Part shown: positions 54,779 to 63,428 of the stretch, piece after piece
How positions within the stretch are numbered: position 1 is the first letter of the stretch
How the letters are laid out: every line of letters begins with the position of its first letter
Source of the DNA: Chryseobacterium sp. OSA05B
GTDB lineage: Bacteria > Bacteroidota > Bacteroidia > Flavobacteriales > Weeksellaceae
Length of the DNA: 64,000 nt
Direction of reading: 5' to 3'
NCBI RefSeq assembly: GCF_019970065.1
Contig: NZ_JAHXYH010000001.1
Location: 682,001-746,000, forward strand
Made by a program: the position numbers and the translations under genes
The notes under the pieces: model-generated
Seen by the model: the letters and a program-made list of their open reading frames with translations, nothing else
What the model was told of the DNA's origin: nothing
The model's database searches: none

Positions 54779-54792
54779 AATATTTTTATTTT

Positions 54793-55353
54793 TTATAAGC
54801 CTCCCATGAAAAAATCAAGGCTCTTTGAAACGTTATCGGATTTCCTTTTCACTTCCAGCTTTCCGTTAAAGGCATAGGCCAGAACTTCTATATCTTCAGG
54901 AACTTTTTCAGGAACAGTAGTGGTAAAAGAAGCCTGATACTCACTGTTTTCATATTGATCCTTACCTGTTTCTTTCAATTCCTCAAATTTTCCGTTGATT
55001 TTGAGAATTATTTTTTTCAGGGAATCATCTATATAAGCAATATCCGAGCCGTTTCCTTTGATAAAATCATCCATACTGGGAACAAGCTCCATGATAGATT
55101 CACCTTCCATGTCGTGGGGATGAAGACTTCCTTTTAACATCGCAGCAGGAATCTCCTTTTCTTTGAATAAAGCGATATCCATAGCTGCGTTTTCAGAAAC
55201 ATTCTCTGTGCCGGAAACCTCTTTATTTTCAGAAGCCGGAAGTTTTTCTGCCGTGATAGCGGAATCCCCCGTTTTGCTTTCTTTGAGCTCCGTTTTTTTA
55301 CTGCATGCGGCCAACAATACCGCTGTACTGATGAGTAAAAGTGCTTTTTTCAT
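54793..55353 (-). CDS. Hypothetical lipoprotein next to gldC
   Basis: A 186-residue lipoprotein from the ATG at 55353, where the signal peptide (KKALLLISTAVLLAAC) begins; the open frame extends 22 codons upstream into gldC and is rejected. The mature part is acidic (KTGDSAITAEKLPASENKEV) and then forms a beta/helix domain (EIPAAMLKGSLHPHDMEGES). No family recognised. It follows gldC by 31 bases and may be expressed with it; no link to gliding is known. Confidence 0.75.
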   Translation of the reverse strand: MKKALLLISTAVLLAACSKKTELKESKTGDSAITAEKLPASENKEVSGTENVSENAAMDIALFKEKEIPAAMLKGSLHPHDMEGESIMELVPSMDDFIKGNGSDIAYIDDSLKKIILKINGKFEELKETGKDQYENSEYQASFTTTVPEKVPEDIEVLAYAFNGKLEVKRKSDNVSKSLDFFMGGL

Positions 55354-55384
55354 ATAATTTTGTGATTGGTGTGGAGTTTGGGTC

Positions 55385-55711
55385 TTAAGATCTGATGGCT
55401 GATTTAATAGCGAATTCATCCGCTATCTGCTCCAACCATTCTGCTACATCCTCTTCTCCGGTAGCTCTCTGGTACGTACTCCCTAAAGATACCAAAATCT
55501 GGTGAATGAACATCTTCATCTGATCTACCGGCATTTCTTTGGTCCAAAGATCGATTCTTAAAGCTTCCATTGTTTTGTCATCCCACACAGAGATCATCGT
55601 CGCTTTTGTTTCCTCTTTTTCCACACCGCCGTCCTGAGCGTTCCAGGTTATGCTTTCAGGAATGTGGTTCTCATCCAACTCTACATCTATTGTAATCTGA
55701 GTTTTTCTCAT
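55385..55711 (-). CDS. gldC: Gliding motility protein GldC
   Basis: A 108-residue cytoplasmic protein matching GldC: start RKTQITIDVELDENHIPESI, then TMISVWDDKTMEALRIDLWT and MKMFIHQILVSLGSTYQRAT. GldC is an accessory protein for flavobacterial gliding and type IX secretion, usually encoded directly beside gldB. Here gldB lies 3.3 kb away with an ABC transporter between them. Confidence 0.93.
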   Translation of the reverse strand: MRKTQITIDVELDENHIPESITWNAQDGGVEKEETKATMISVWDDKTMEALRIDLWTKEMPVDQMKMFIHQILVSLGSTYQRATGEEDVAEWLEQIADEFAIKSAIRS

Positions 55712-55736
55712 ATCAATCTAAAATTTTTCCGCAAAG

Positions 55737-57938
55737 TTAATACTTCTTAAGCTTATCTAAAATTTCTACGAAATTATCTTCATCAGGAAATGGTGTATTA
55801 AAATTAAAAATCTTTCCTTCCGGATCTATAATGATAAACCTTGGAATAGACTGTATCTTGTATTTATTCATAAACTGCTCTGTATTAGTCAGCCAGAACT
55901 GCGGAATATTGGATTTTTTGGTCTTCAGATAATTCTGCCATTTGGATTTATCCTGATCCAGACTTATAGAAATAAACTGAATATTGTCATAATATCGGTA
56001 CTGATAACTTCTGGTTTCAAACACAGGACGGATCTGCTTACATGGACCGCACCAGGTTGCCCAGAAATCGATCACTACATATTTCCCCTTATATTTTGAA
56101 AGTTGATTCTTTTTATCCTGATCATTAAGCATCACAAGATCCGGAAATGCAGCCCCTTTCTGAGACCTGTTGATCTGGTCGATCTTTGAATATAGCATTT
56201 CTTTATAATCCTTATCGTTTACTTTTCCGATTTCAGCAGTAAAAAGTTGATTTCTTTTCAGAATGTCAGATTGCAGTTCAATGGCTTTTGCAAGATGTTT
56301 GGCCATCAGCTGATCTCTGGAAATTCCCTTAGGCATCTGATCGATTTTTACAAACAGAATGCTGTCAGGATTTGAAGCCTGGTCTTTATCTGAAAGCAAT
56401 TGATCCAGTTTGTACTGAAGATAGTTGTCATTTTTACTTAAAAGAATTCCCGGTTTCTGAATATTTTCATTAAGTTCCTTCATAAAAGATGCCGGAGCTG
56501 CGAATTTCGGGTCGTTCCATGAGGTCATTTTTCTGTAATTATTGATCTCATTCAGGTATTCTATGGCCATCAGTTGTCTTCTGTATATTTTATACTCTTC
56601 TGAAACGGCATTATTTTCAGCATCGGCAAAAACATTTAAAACCCTTTTGTTCTCTTTCCAGTCAGATTCTGCCAGTTCATAGAACGTTTGTGGATCATTA
56701 TTATAGTTTTGTTTCTCAAGAGCGTAACTGAATTCATCGCCAAAAGAGTTTTCCGTATTTCTATATACCTGATCGGCCTTCCGGTTAGATTTCACATAAG
56801 ATACCATGTTCGCGCCATTAAGCTGAATCTCAAAATTAAACCAGTCACCACCGCCCATGAAGACAGGCAGTTTTTTATTCCCGACTTCCAGTACATATTC
56901 GTCCAGCGGAAGCACCTTCTTAGTCACCCAACTGAAGGTGTTGTCTTTAACTGCTGCCGCTCCGATCTTTTTGTGAAAGTCCTTCGAGTAAATCCGTACA
57001 GAATCGATTTTAAGATCCGTTTCCAGTTTTCCTTTGATCACAATGCCGCTTCCGTCACTTTGATATGGTTTCGGATTTTTAAACATATAAAGAAATCCTG
57101 CTGCTATGATCAGTGAAACTGCTGAAAATATAATCTGCTTCTTACTTTTAAGGAATGCATTCTTAAATCCTTTTTTGCTGTACCAAAAATAGCCTAGTGT
57201 AAGGAAAACAACCATCCAGAAAAGGCTCATATATTCTGAATAGGAGATAAAATGGTTCAGGTTTCTCACTTCCGGCGCCTTCCAGAAAGCGTATAATGAA
57301 CTGTATGGATTAAAGAAATAAGACTGTTTCTGCACCACAGAAGTAATATTGGATGCCAGCCCAAGTATACCAATGAGAAATGACCAGATAAATCCCTGAA
57401 ATACCACAGACACACAAAGCTGTAAAGCGGCAATTCCCAAAATGGTCATACAAACTCTTACAAAAGTCTGGATCATCCAAAAGGCATCGAAAGTCAATAG
57501 TTTAGCCGGATCCGGATGGATATAATAGTCTGCAAGTACTAAAACAATATTAAATCCAAAGTAGGAAATCACACAGATAAAACTTAGCAGCAGTAGAATA
57601 ATATATTTGGAAAAATAAAGATCAAATCTGCTTACCGGCTGCGTCTCCATCAGTTGCCAGCCATTGTTTTTATGATCAGTTTGGGCTATCCGGTTGGCAG
57701 CAATAATCATAAACAGAAGCAGGATAAAAAGAATAAAAGATCGGATAGCATCTCCTCCTATCGCATCTTCAAAAATAGAATACGGAAGATCTCCTTCCTT
57801 TGCGATCTGAGATTTAAAAAAACCGGGAATAAAGCCTATCAAAGGAATCAAAGCTCCTAAAGCAATAGCAATATAAGTAAGTCCGAGACCTTTTGTTTTC
57901 AGCCATTCTACGTTGATGGCGGTCAGTAATTTTTTCAT
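55737..57938 (-). CDS. ABC-2 permease fused to a TlpA-type thioredoxin domain
   Basis: A 733-residue fusion from the ATG at 57938 (8 bases after the ATPase gene; the frame extends upstream into that gene). Residues about 1-300 are an ABC-2 type permease with six membrane helices (TYIAIALGALIPLIGFIPGF, SFILFILLLFMIIAANRIAQ, then NNGWQLMETQPVSRFDLYFS). Residues about 310-400 are a beta domain like DUF4369 (GIVIKGKLETDLKIDSVRIY), about 400-590 are helical, and about 595-733 are a TlpA/AhpC-TSA thioredoxin domain with active site WCGPCK near residue 629 and SIPRFIIIDPEGKIF. The last part would face the periplasm. The fusion is unusual; it may export and reduce, or fold, a cysteine-bearing substrate. 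Confidence 0.88.
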   Translation of the reverse strand: MKKLLTAINVEWLKTKGLGLTYIAIALGALIPLIGFIPGFFKSQIAKEGDLPYSIFEDAIGGDAIRSFILFILLLFMIIAANRIAQTDHKNNGWQLMETQPVSRFDLYFSKYIILLLLSFICVISYFGFNIVLVLADYYIHPDPAKLLTFDAFWMIQTFVRVCMTILGIAALQLCVSVVFQGFIWSFLIGILGLASNITSVVQKQSYFFNPYSSLYAFWKAPEVRNLNHFISYSEYMSLFWMVVFLTLGYFWYSKKGFKNAFLKSKKQIIFSAVSLIIAAGFLYMFKNPKPYQSDGSGIVIKGKLETDLKIDSVRIYSKDFHKKIGAAAVKDNTFSWVTKKVLPLDEYVLEVGNKKLPVFMGGGDWFNFEIQLNGANMVSYVKSNRKADQVYRNTENSFGDEFSYALEKQNYNNDPQTFYELAESDWKENKRVLNVFADAENNAVSEEYKIYRRQLMAIEYLNEINNYRKMTSWNDPKFAAPASFMKELNENIQKPGILLSKNDNYLQYKLDQLLSDKDQASNPDSILFVKIDQMPKGISRDQLMAKHLAKAIELQSDILKRNQLFTAEIGKVNDKDYKEMLYSKIDQINRSQKGAAFPDLVMLNDQDKKNQLSKYKGKYVVIDFWATWCGPCKQIRPVFETRSYQYRYYDNIQFISISLDQDKSKWQNYLKTKKSNIPQFWLTNTEQFMNKYKIQSIPRFIIIDPEGKIFNFNTPFPDEDNFVEILDKLKKY

Positions 57939-57945
57939 TTGTGTT

Positions 57946-58848
57946 TTAATTTTTAGTGATTTCCATGAACCAGTCTTCAAGACCTGCACTGTTTTTAATT
58001 TCAAAAATTTCAGCATCATTCATCACCAGCTTTTTAATGAGAACAGCAATATTCTCCTTCGATTCAGCGGTAATTTCAATGGTTGCCGAATCAATCATTT
58101 TCGGCGAATAGCTTTCAGGAATCCAGTCAATGAATTCGGAGGCATTGTTCAGACCGATCCTTATATGATCGTATCTGTACAGTTCATTCAAATCTTTGAT
58201 GCTTCCGGTAAAACGGATTTCACCATGAGAAATAATCGCAAGATGCGTGATCATTTTTTCAATTTCCTGAAGAAGGTGGCTCGAAATAAATATGGTAACC
58301 CCTTCTTCCCTGTTAAGTTTGATCAAAAGTTCGCGTATTTCAAGCATTCCGTTCGGATCGAGACCGTTCACAGGCTCGTCAAGAATCAGCAGATCAGGTT
58401 TTCCCAGAAGGGTCATCGCTATGGAAAGGCGTTGTTTCATTCCCAGAGAATACCTTTTCATCTTCATATGTCTGCTTTCCCAGAGGTCTACAAGATGAAG
58501 CACTCTTTCACATTCAGATTCGGGCAGGTTTCTGAGTCTGGAAATAATAAGGAGATTTTCCCATCCGGAAAGATGGTCGTAGAAAGCTGCCGTATCGATA
58601 AGGCTTCCGATTTTATGAAACCCGTCAGGATAAAGCTCTGCCAAGCCTTGATCAAATATTCTGATGGCGCCCGATTCATCAGGAATACTGCCGATCAGCA
58701 TTTTCATCGTCGTAGATTTGCCAGCACCGTTAGCTCCTAAAAATCCGAAAATACTTCCCTTTGGAACTGAAAGATTTATATTTTTAAGAACGGGTTTATG
58801 CCTGGAAAATTCAAAGTTTAAGTTTTGAATCTGAATTATATTTCCCAT
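57946..58848 (-). CDS. ABC transporter ATP-binding protein
   Basis: A 300-residue ATPase of the bacitracin/lantibiotic-exporter (BcrA-like) branch. Walker A is FLGANGAGKSTTMKML, the signature is YSLGMKQRLSIAMTLL, Walker B is LLILDEPVNGLDPNG and the switch His is in IFISSHLLQEI. It pairs with the downstream permease-thioredoxin gene. Energises export across the inner membrane. Confidence 0.95.
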   Translation of the reverse strand: MGNIIQIQNLNFEFSRHKPVLKNINLSVPKGSIFGFLGANGAGKSTTMKMLIGSIPDESGAIRIFDQGLAELYPDGFHKIGSLIDTAAFYDHLSGWENLLIISRLRNLPESECERVLHLVDLWESRHMKMKRYSLGMKQRLSIAMTLLGKPDLLILDEPVNGLDPNGMLEIRELLIKLNREEGVTIFISSHLLQEIEKMITHLAIISHGEIRFTGSIKDLNELYRYDHIRIGLNNASEFIDWIPESYSPKMIDSATIEITAESKENIAVLIKKLVMNDAEIFEIKNSAGLEDWFMEITKN

Positions 58849-58931
58849 AAATGTGTATTTCTTTAGAGCAAAAATACAAATTAAATAGTAATATGCAATA
58901 CAAAGTAGTATGTTTTTAAAAATTATTTCAA

Positions 58932-58960
58932 AAAAAAGCCTTCAAACTGATTTGAAGGCT
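58932..58960 (-). terminator. Terminator of gldB
   Basis: On the minus strand, AGCCTTCAAA pairs with TTTGAAGGCT around a four-base loop and is followed by a run of seven T or more. It separates gldB from the ABC transporter genes. Confidence 0.9.
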
Positions 58961-58977
58961 GTTAATTATAGGAATAC

Positions 58978-59961
58978 TTAAGGCTTTTTAGGTTTATACA
59001 CCGCTTCATTAAAGATTTTGGTGGCATCAAGTTTTATGAATTCTTGAAGTTTAGTTTCCGGTTTTTGCTTGAAATAAGCTTTACAGATCTGCCATCCGGT
59101 AAAAATTCCAATCATAGGCGAAGACTCATTATCAATTTCCGTATAAAACTTTGAGAAAGGTCCGGGAGAAATGAAACGCTCTACCAGTCTTGGATCATCT
59201 CCGAAGATCAGATTACTTTCCACAAAATAATTCCAAATGTTCGATTCATTCGCTACAGCCCAATCGTATTGTTTTTTGGTGTAATTCATTTTCAGATAAT
59301 CCGGTGTATCAGGAAGAAAAGCATCCTGCAACATCATGATTTTTCCGTTCAGAATAACTTTGTCAATGAATTTCTGATGATCAGGAGATTCTGTCACAAT
59401 ACTTTCAGCGAAAATCTGTGAAACTTTCGGAATGATATTCTGCGGGTTCATGGACTTCTGAAAATACAGCTCAAGTCCTTTGTAATTGGCATTGCCATCA
59501 CCCATAAACCCTGTTAAATCAATAAACAGAAGATTTCCTTTTGAATCATAAAAAATAGGATCCTGAACCATCTGCAATGCCGAAGAAAACAGGTAAACTT
59601 TAGGATTTTTGAACTGCGGAAAATAATATTTCATATGAGCAAACAGATCCTGAAGCTCCTTCTGAAGTTTTGCTTCATCTATTTTTCCGGCAGCTTCTTT
59701 ATAAATCTTAATTTCTTCTGCATCGGCTCTTCTTTTCCCGAAATCGGCATCAGAAACCGTTCCCTGGAACCATGGAAATTGGGCTTTAAACTGATCCAGA
59801 GGAATATTCTGATCATAAAACTCTTTGGAAATATCAGTTACTTCAACTTTTTCTGTGGTATTTTTCACTTCTACTTTCCATATGTTTTCAGGTTCTTTTT
59901 TACAGGAATCCAAAGCCAGAACTAAAATGGAAGAAAGGGCAATAATTTTAAAAATCTTCAT
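58978..59961 (-). CDS. gldB: Gliding motility lipoprotein GldB
   Basis: A 327-residue lipoprotein (signal peptide ending LVLALDSC) matching GldB: VTDISKEFYDQNIPLDQFKA, FPWFQGTVSDADFGKRR, DPIFYDSKGNLLFIDLTGFM and the C-terminal IGIFTGWQICKAYFKQKPE. GldB is essential for gliding and linked to type IX secretion in flavobacteria. It is transcribed from its own promoter and ends in a strong terminator, so the ABC transporter downstream is not in its operon. The LRR gene is divergent 55 bases away. Confidence 0.94.
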   Translation of the reverse strand: MKIFKIIALSSILVLALDSCKKEPENIWKVEVKNTTEKVEVTDISKEFYDQNIPLDQFKAQFPWFQGTVSDADFGKRRADAEEIKIYKEAAGKIDEAKLQKELQDLFAHMKYYFPQFKNPKVYLFSSALQMVQDPIFYDSKGNLLFIDLTGFMGDGNANYKGLELYFQKSMNPQNIIPKVSQIFAESIVTESPDHQKFIDKVILNGKIMMLQDAFLPDTPDYLKMNYTKKQYDWAVANESNIWNYFVESNLIFGDDPRLVERFISPGPFSKFYTEIDNESSPMIGIFTGWQICKAYFKQKPETKLQEFIKLDATKIFNEAVYKPKKP

Positions 59962-60016
59962 TATTTTTACATGAAATTTAAGGACACAAAAATAAGGATT
60001 AAAAACACAACCGTTG

Positions 60017-60655
60017 ATGAAAATTAAAATATTTGCAAGCCTTTGCCTGTTTATTTCAGGATTTTCTGTTTTCTATGCCCAAAAACTTAATTTTAAAGAT
60101 CAAAACTTTGAAAAGGCAGCACTGGAAAATTTTGATCTTAATAAAAACGGTTCACTGGAACAGCTAGAAGCAGACATGGTTACCAATCTGTTTTTGGTTC
60201 AAAAGGGAATACGGTCAGCTGACGACATCAAGCTTTTTCCCAATGCTAAAATGATCATGTTGGATGATAATACCATTTCCGGTATTTCGATTACAGGTCT
60301 CCCAAATCTTGAGCTGTTTTCCTGCACGGGATGCAAGATGTCTTCTTTTAAGGGAGAAAGGCTTAAAAGCTTAGCTTCACTGTATCTTGACAATAACCTT
60401 CTGGAGAATATTTCGTTGAAGGAAACACCAAGAATTGATCAATTAACATTATCTTTAAATCAATTAAAAACCATCGATATCACTACGTTCAAAAATTTAA
60501 GAAAGCTGAACGTCGAACACAATAAGATCCAAAAGCTTGATATCTCCGGAAATCCAGCTCTTCAGACCCTGAATGTAGGCGGAAATAAAATGAAGGAAAC
60601 GGATATTAAGATGGGAACGAAGACTGACGTGACGATTTTCGGAACTGAGCCCTAA
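60017..60655 (+). CDS. Exported leucine-rich-repeat protein
   Basis: A 212-residue exported protein from the ATG at 60017 (a TTG 3 bases earlier is the alternative). Signal peptide IFASLCLFISGFSVFYAQ. An EF-hand/dockerin-like calcium loop is seen at DLNKNGSLEQLEA, followed by short leucine-rich repeats: LPNLELFSCTGCKMSSF, LKSLASLYLDNNLLENISL, TFKNLRKLNVEHNKIQKLDI and NPALQTLNVGGNKM. Probably a protein-protein interaction module in the periplasm or at the surface. The GNAT gene starts 3 bases downstream. Confidence 0.88.
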   Translation: MKIKIFASLCLFISGFSVFYAQKLNFKDQNFEKAALENFDLNKNGSLEQLEADMVTNLFLVQKGIRSADDIKLFPNAKMIMLDDNTISGISITGLPNLELFSCTGCKMSSFKGERLKSLASLYLDNNLLENISLKETPRIDQLTLSLNQLKTIDITTFKNLRKLNVEHNKIQKLDISGNPALQTLNVGGNKMKETDIKMGTKTDVTIFGTEP

Positions 60656-60658
60656 AAT

Positions 60659-61192
60659 ATGAGCATGAAAATAGAAACAAAAAGACTTATCCTACGAAAG
60701 ATTGAAGAAACAGATGTTGAAAGAATGTTTCTGCTGGATTCCAACCCGGAAGTCATGAAATACATCGGTGTTCCGGTACTTACCCATGTAGATGAAGCAA
60801 AAAATGTGATCAAAATGATCCGCGATCAGTATACTGAAAACGGCACCGGAAGGCTTGCCGTTATCGAAAAAGAAAGTGGTCTGCTGATCGGCTGGAGCGG
60901 TTTAAAACTGCTGACACAGCCAGTCAACGGCTATAAAGACGTTCTGGAGCTGGGCTACCGCTTCATTCCTGAATTCTGGGGAAAAGGTTATGCATTAGAA
61001 GCAGCTGAAGCGGCTCTTTATCTCGGATTTAGGGAGATGAATGCAGAGATCATCTACGCCTGCGCCCATTCTGAGAATAACGGATCCAATCATATACTAA
61101 GAAAATTAGGCTTTGAAAAAACTGGCGAATTTGGGGAATCGGACGGTATTTGTAACTGGTACGAACTCCAACGCAATAAATATGTCCCATAA
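60659..61192 (+). CDS. GNAT acetyltransferase, RimJ/RimL-like
   Basis: A 177-residue acetyltransferase of the RimJ/RimL type: start ETKRLILRKIEETDVERMFL, motif A LGYRFIPEFWGKGYALEAAE, motif B NHILRKLGFEKTGEFG. It probably acetylates an N-terminal amine or small molecule. It overlaps nothing and is followed by the remains of a different GNAT gene. Confidence 0.92.
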   Translation: MSMKIETKRLILRKIEETDVERMFLLDSNPEVMKYIGVPVLTHVDEAKNVIKMIRDQYTENGTGRLAVIEKESGLLIGWSGLKLLTQPVNGYKDVLELGYRFIPEFWGKGYALEAAEAALYLGFREMNAEIIYACAHSENNGSNHILRKLGFEKTGEFGESDGICNWYELQRNKYVP

Positions 61193-61195
61193 TAA

Positions 61196-61453
61196 GGTCT
61201 GATCGGGCAAGAAAATTATTATCCTAAGTTTGGTTACGAAAAAACCAGTAATTTTGAGATCTCATTTCCGTTTGAAATTCCATAGGTGAATGGTATGGCC
61301 GTTGAACTGATGAAGGACGGATTGAAAAATGTAAAGGGTGTTCTAAAATACCCCGAAGAATTTGGACTATTTTAAGAATTCTATCAACATGAAGAAGGTA
61401 AGAAGATTGCTTTCGGGTTGAAAAACAATAAATGTAAACACACTAAAAAATAA
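61196..61453 (+). pseudogene. Decayed GNAT acetyltransferase (YhbS-like) fragment
   Basis: One reading frame gives the C-terminal half of a YhbS-type acetyltransferase: GLIGQENYYPKFGYEKTSNF, then FPFEIP, a TAG stop, VNGMAVELMKDGLKNVKGVL, KYPEEFGLF, a TAA stop, and a short basic end to the TAA at 61451. The family pattern YYPRFGF and MAxEL...L is preserved, but the N-terminal half is missing and two in-frame stops are present. Confidence 0.75.
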
Positions 61454-61456
61454 ACA

Positions 61457-62251
61457 ATGCAGACTCAAAAAGTAACAGATCATATTGTACAGTGGTTAAA
61501 GGATTATGCTGTAAAAGCTAACGTAAAAGGATATGTCATCGGTGTTTCCGGAGGTGTAGATTCCGGTGTGGTTTCTACTCTTGCTGCCATGACAGGCTTA
61601 AAAACCCTTCTGATTGAAATGCCGATACGCCAGAAACCGGATCAGATCGACCGTGCCTGGGAGCATATGAATGATCTGAAATCCAGGTTTCCTAATGTGG
61701 AAGCGATGTCCGTGAACCTTACCCCGGCTTTTGAAGAACTTTATAAAGCATTTGATGTAAAAGATGATCTGTATCCTAATGAAAAGCTGGCTTTTGCTAA
61801 TACCAGATCGCGTCTGAGAATGCTTACCCTATATTATTACGGACAGATCAACGGTCTTTTGGTATGTGGAACCGGAAATAAAGTAGAGGATTTCGGCATT
61901 GGATTTTATACAAAATACGGTGATGGCGGTGTAGATGTCTCTCCAATTGCAGACCTTTACAAAACAGAAGTATATACGCTTGCAAGAGCCTTGAATCTGG
62001 TTAAAAATATTCAGGAAGCCATTCCTACGGACGGACTTTGGGATGTGGACAGAACAGATGAGCAGCAAATCGGAGCCACCTATCCTGAACTGGAAAAAAT
62101 TCAGAAGGAATATGGAACCAAAACAGCCGATGATTATGAAGGCCGTGACAAAGAAGTCTTTTTAATTTTCGATAGAATGCACAAAGCAGCTCAGCATAAA
62201 ATCAATCCTATCCCGGTTTGCGATATTCCTGAGGAATGGAGAGAAAGCTAA
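61457..62251 (+). CDS. nadE: NAD+ synthase
   Basis: NAD+ synthetase of 264 residues, catalysing the last step of NAD synthesis (deamido-NAD to NAD). The P-loop is VSGGVDSGVVSTLAAMTG; VCGTGNKVEDFGIGFYTKYG and DVSPIADLYKTEVYTLARAL are the substrate regions. No glutamine amidotransferase (nitrilase) domain is present, so it is the ammonia-dependent class. In many flavobacteria nadE lies close to gldB, as here. Confidence 0.95.
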   Translation: MQTQKVTDHIVQWLKDYAVKANVKGYVIGVSGGVDSGVVSTLAAMTGLKTLLIEMPIRQKPDQIDRAWEHMNDLKSRFPNVEAMSVNLTPAFEELYKAFDVKDDLYPNEKLAFANTRSRLRMLTLYYYGQINGLLVCGTGNKVEDFGIGFYTKYGDGGVDVSPIADLYKTEVYTLARALNLVKNIQEAIPTDGLWDVDRTDEQQIGATYPELEKIQKEYGTKTADDYEGRDKEVFLIFDRMHKAAQHKINPIPVCDIPEEWRES

Positions 62252-62254
62252 TTC

Positions 62255-62303
62255 TGAGTGATGAATTATGAGTTATGAGTTACTAATGATAAGTTATAAG
62301 TTG
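62255..62303. repeat. Intergenic word repeat
   Basis: GATGAATTATGAGTTATGAG and TTACTAATGATAAGTTATAA words, the same type as at 52591-52630. It lies between nadE and the barnase gene. Confidence 0.6.
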
Positions 62304-62305
62304 AT

Positions 62306-62821
62306 ATGAACGGTAAAATAAGATCGGTGTTTTTTATTTGTCTGGGGCTTCTCTTCGGGATGTCTGTGATGTATATCTACAATAATTTTATTGCAGACAA
62401 AAAAGGAAATACAGAGATCACAAAAACAGAGGCTTCCGCCAACGGAAACATTTCTACTGATTCTCAAAGCTCCGGTGTAAATTCTTCGTCCCAGTCCATT
62501 GACCAGCTGACGGAGGAAAAAACAGTCATTAATTATGTAAAGCAGAACCACAGACTTCCTGATTATTACATCACTAAAAATGAGGCGAGAAAGTTCGGCT
62601 GGAATCCTTCAAAAGGTAATCTCTGTGATGTACTGCCGGGAAAAGCTATTGGCGGTGATTATTTCAGCAACCGTGAGAAAAAACTTCCCCAAGGTGAAAA
62701 ATATTTTGAAGCAGATGTGAACTACAGCTGTGGAAACCGGAATGCAGACCGCATTATCTTTACAGGAAACGGTGATGTTTATCTGACTAAGAACCATTAT
62801 AAAAGTTTTGAAAAGCAATAG
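62306..62821 (+). CDS. Barnase-family ribonuclease with N-terminal membrane anchor
   Basis: A 171-residue protein: hydrophobic segment (about 7-28, VFFICLGLLFGMSVMYIYNN), a Ser/Thr/Asn-rich linker and a barnase-type guanyl-specific RNase domain (about 73-171). All catalytic residues of barnase can be matched by position: Lys in YYITKNEARKFGW, Arg in FSNREKKLP, the general base Glu in FEADVNYSCG, two Arg in GNRNADRIIF and the general acid His in LTKNHYKSF. The RNase should act outside the inner membrane. The next gene (archaemetzincin) overlaps it by 14 bases, and a barstar gene follows that. Confidence 0.93.
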   Translation: MNGKIRSVFFICLGLLFGMSVMYIYNNFIADKKGNTEITKTEASANGNISTDSQSSGVNSSSQSIDQLTEEKTVINYVKQNHRLPDYYITKNEARKFGWNPSKGNLCDVLPGKAIGGDYFSNREKKLPQGEKYFEADVNYSCGNRNADRIIFTGNGDVYLTKNHYKSFEKQ

Positions 62822-63428
62822 TCTTTATGGCCTGCTGGCAATAGCATTTATGGGATTTTCATGCTCGGAAAAACAACTGCAACAGCCTGCGAAAAGCAGT
62901 AAGCCGATGACCATACTGATTCAGCCTTTCAAAGATTTCAATGCTGAAAATGTCACGAAAACAGCCGAAGAAATCAGGAAAATCTACCCCAATATAAAAA
63001 TCCTTGAGGCTATTGATTTTCCGGAAAATGCTTATTACAAAGCAAGAAACCGTTACCGAGCGGATTCTATCATTAAATTTCTGGACAGCCGGACAAAAGA
63101 CGGTTTTGTTACCATTGGACTGACCACAAAAGATATCAGCGTCACCAAAGGAAAGATAAAAGACTACGGAATCATGGGACTGGGCTACAGACCCGGAAAA
63201 GCCTGCGTAGCTTCAAAATTCAGGCTGAACAAAAAGAATGCGGATGAGCAGTTCTTTAAAATAGCTATCCACGAGCTGGGACATACTCAGGGACTGAAAC
63301 ACTGCCCTGAAAAAATATGCTTTATGAGGGATGCAGAAGGCGGAAATCCTACCGATGAAGAAACAGATTTCTGCCAGAAATGCAAAACCTTTTTAATCAG
63401 TAAAAACTGGAAATTTAATTCTATATGA
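62808..63428 (+). CDS. Archaemetzincin-family metalloprotease lipoprotein
   Basis: A 206-residue protein starting at a TTG inside the barnase gene (no in-frame ATG exists early enough to keep the signal sequence; an in-frame TGA lies just upstream). The first residues, SLYGLLAIAFMGFSC, form a lipoprotein signal. The M54 archaemetzincin zinc site is intact: HELGHTQGLKHC near residues 155-166, then the Met and the second metal site in ICFMRDAEGGN and FCQKCK. The remainder matches the archaemetzincin fold (TIGLTTKDISVTKGKIKDYG). It sits between barnase and barstar with overlaps on both sides (14 bases; ATGA), so the three are one translational unit. Confidence 0.9.
   Translation: MKSNSLYGLLAIAFMGFSCSEKQLQQPAKSSKPMTILIQPFKDFNAENVTKTAEEIRKIYPNIKILEAIDFPENAYYKARNRYRADSIIKFLDSRTKDGFVTIGLTTKDISVTKGKIKDYGIMGLGYRPGKACVASKFRLNKKNADEQFFKIAIHELGHTQGLKHCPEKICFMRDAEGGNPTDEETDFCQKCKTFLISKNWKFNSI

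Noticed and set aside
57913..58740. 275-codon open frame on the plus strand opposite the ABC ATPase gene
   Set aside because: It is antisense to a gene with intact Walker A, signature and Walker B motifs. Its translation is rich in Phe, His, Arg and Ile with no recognisable domain.
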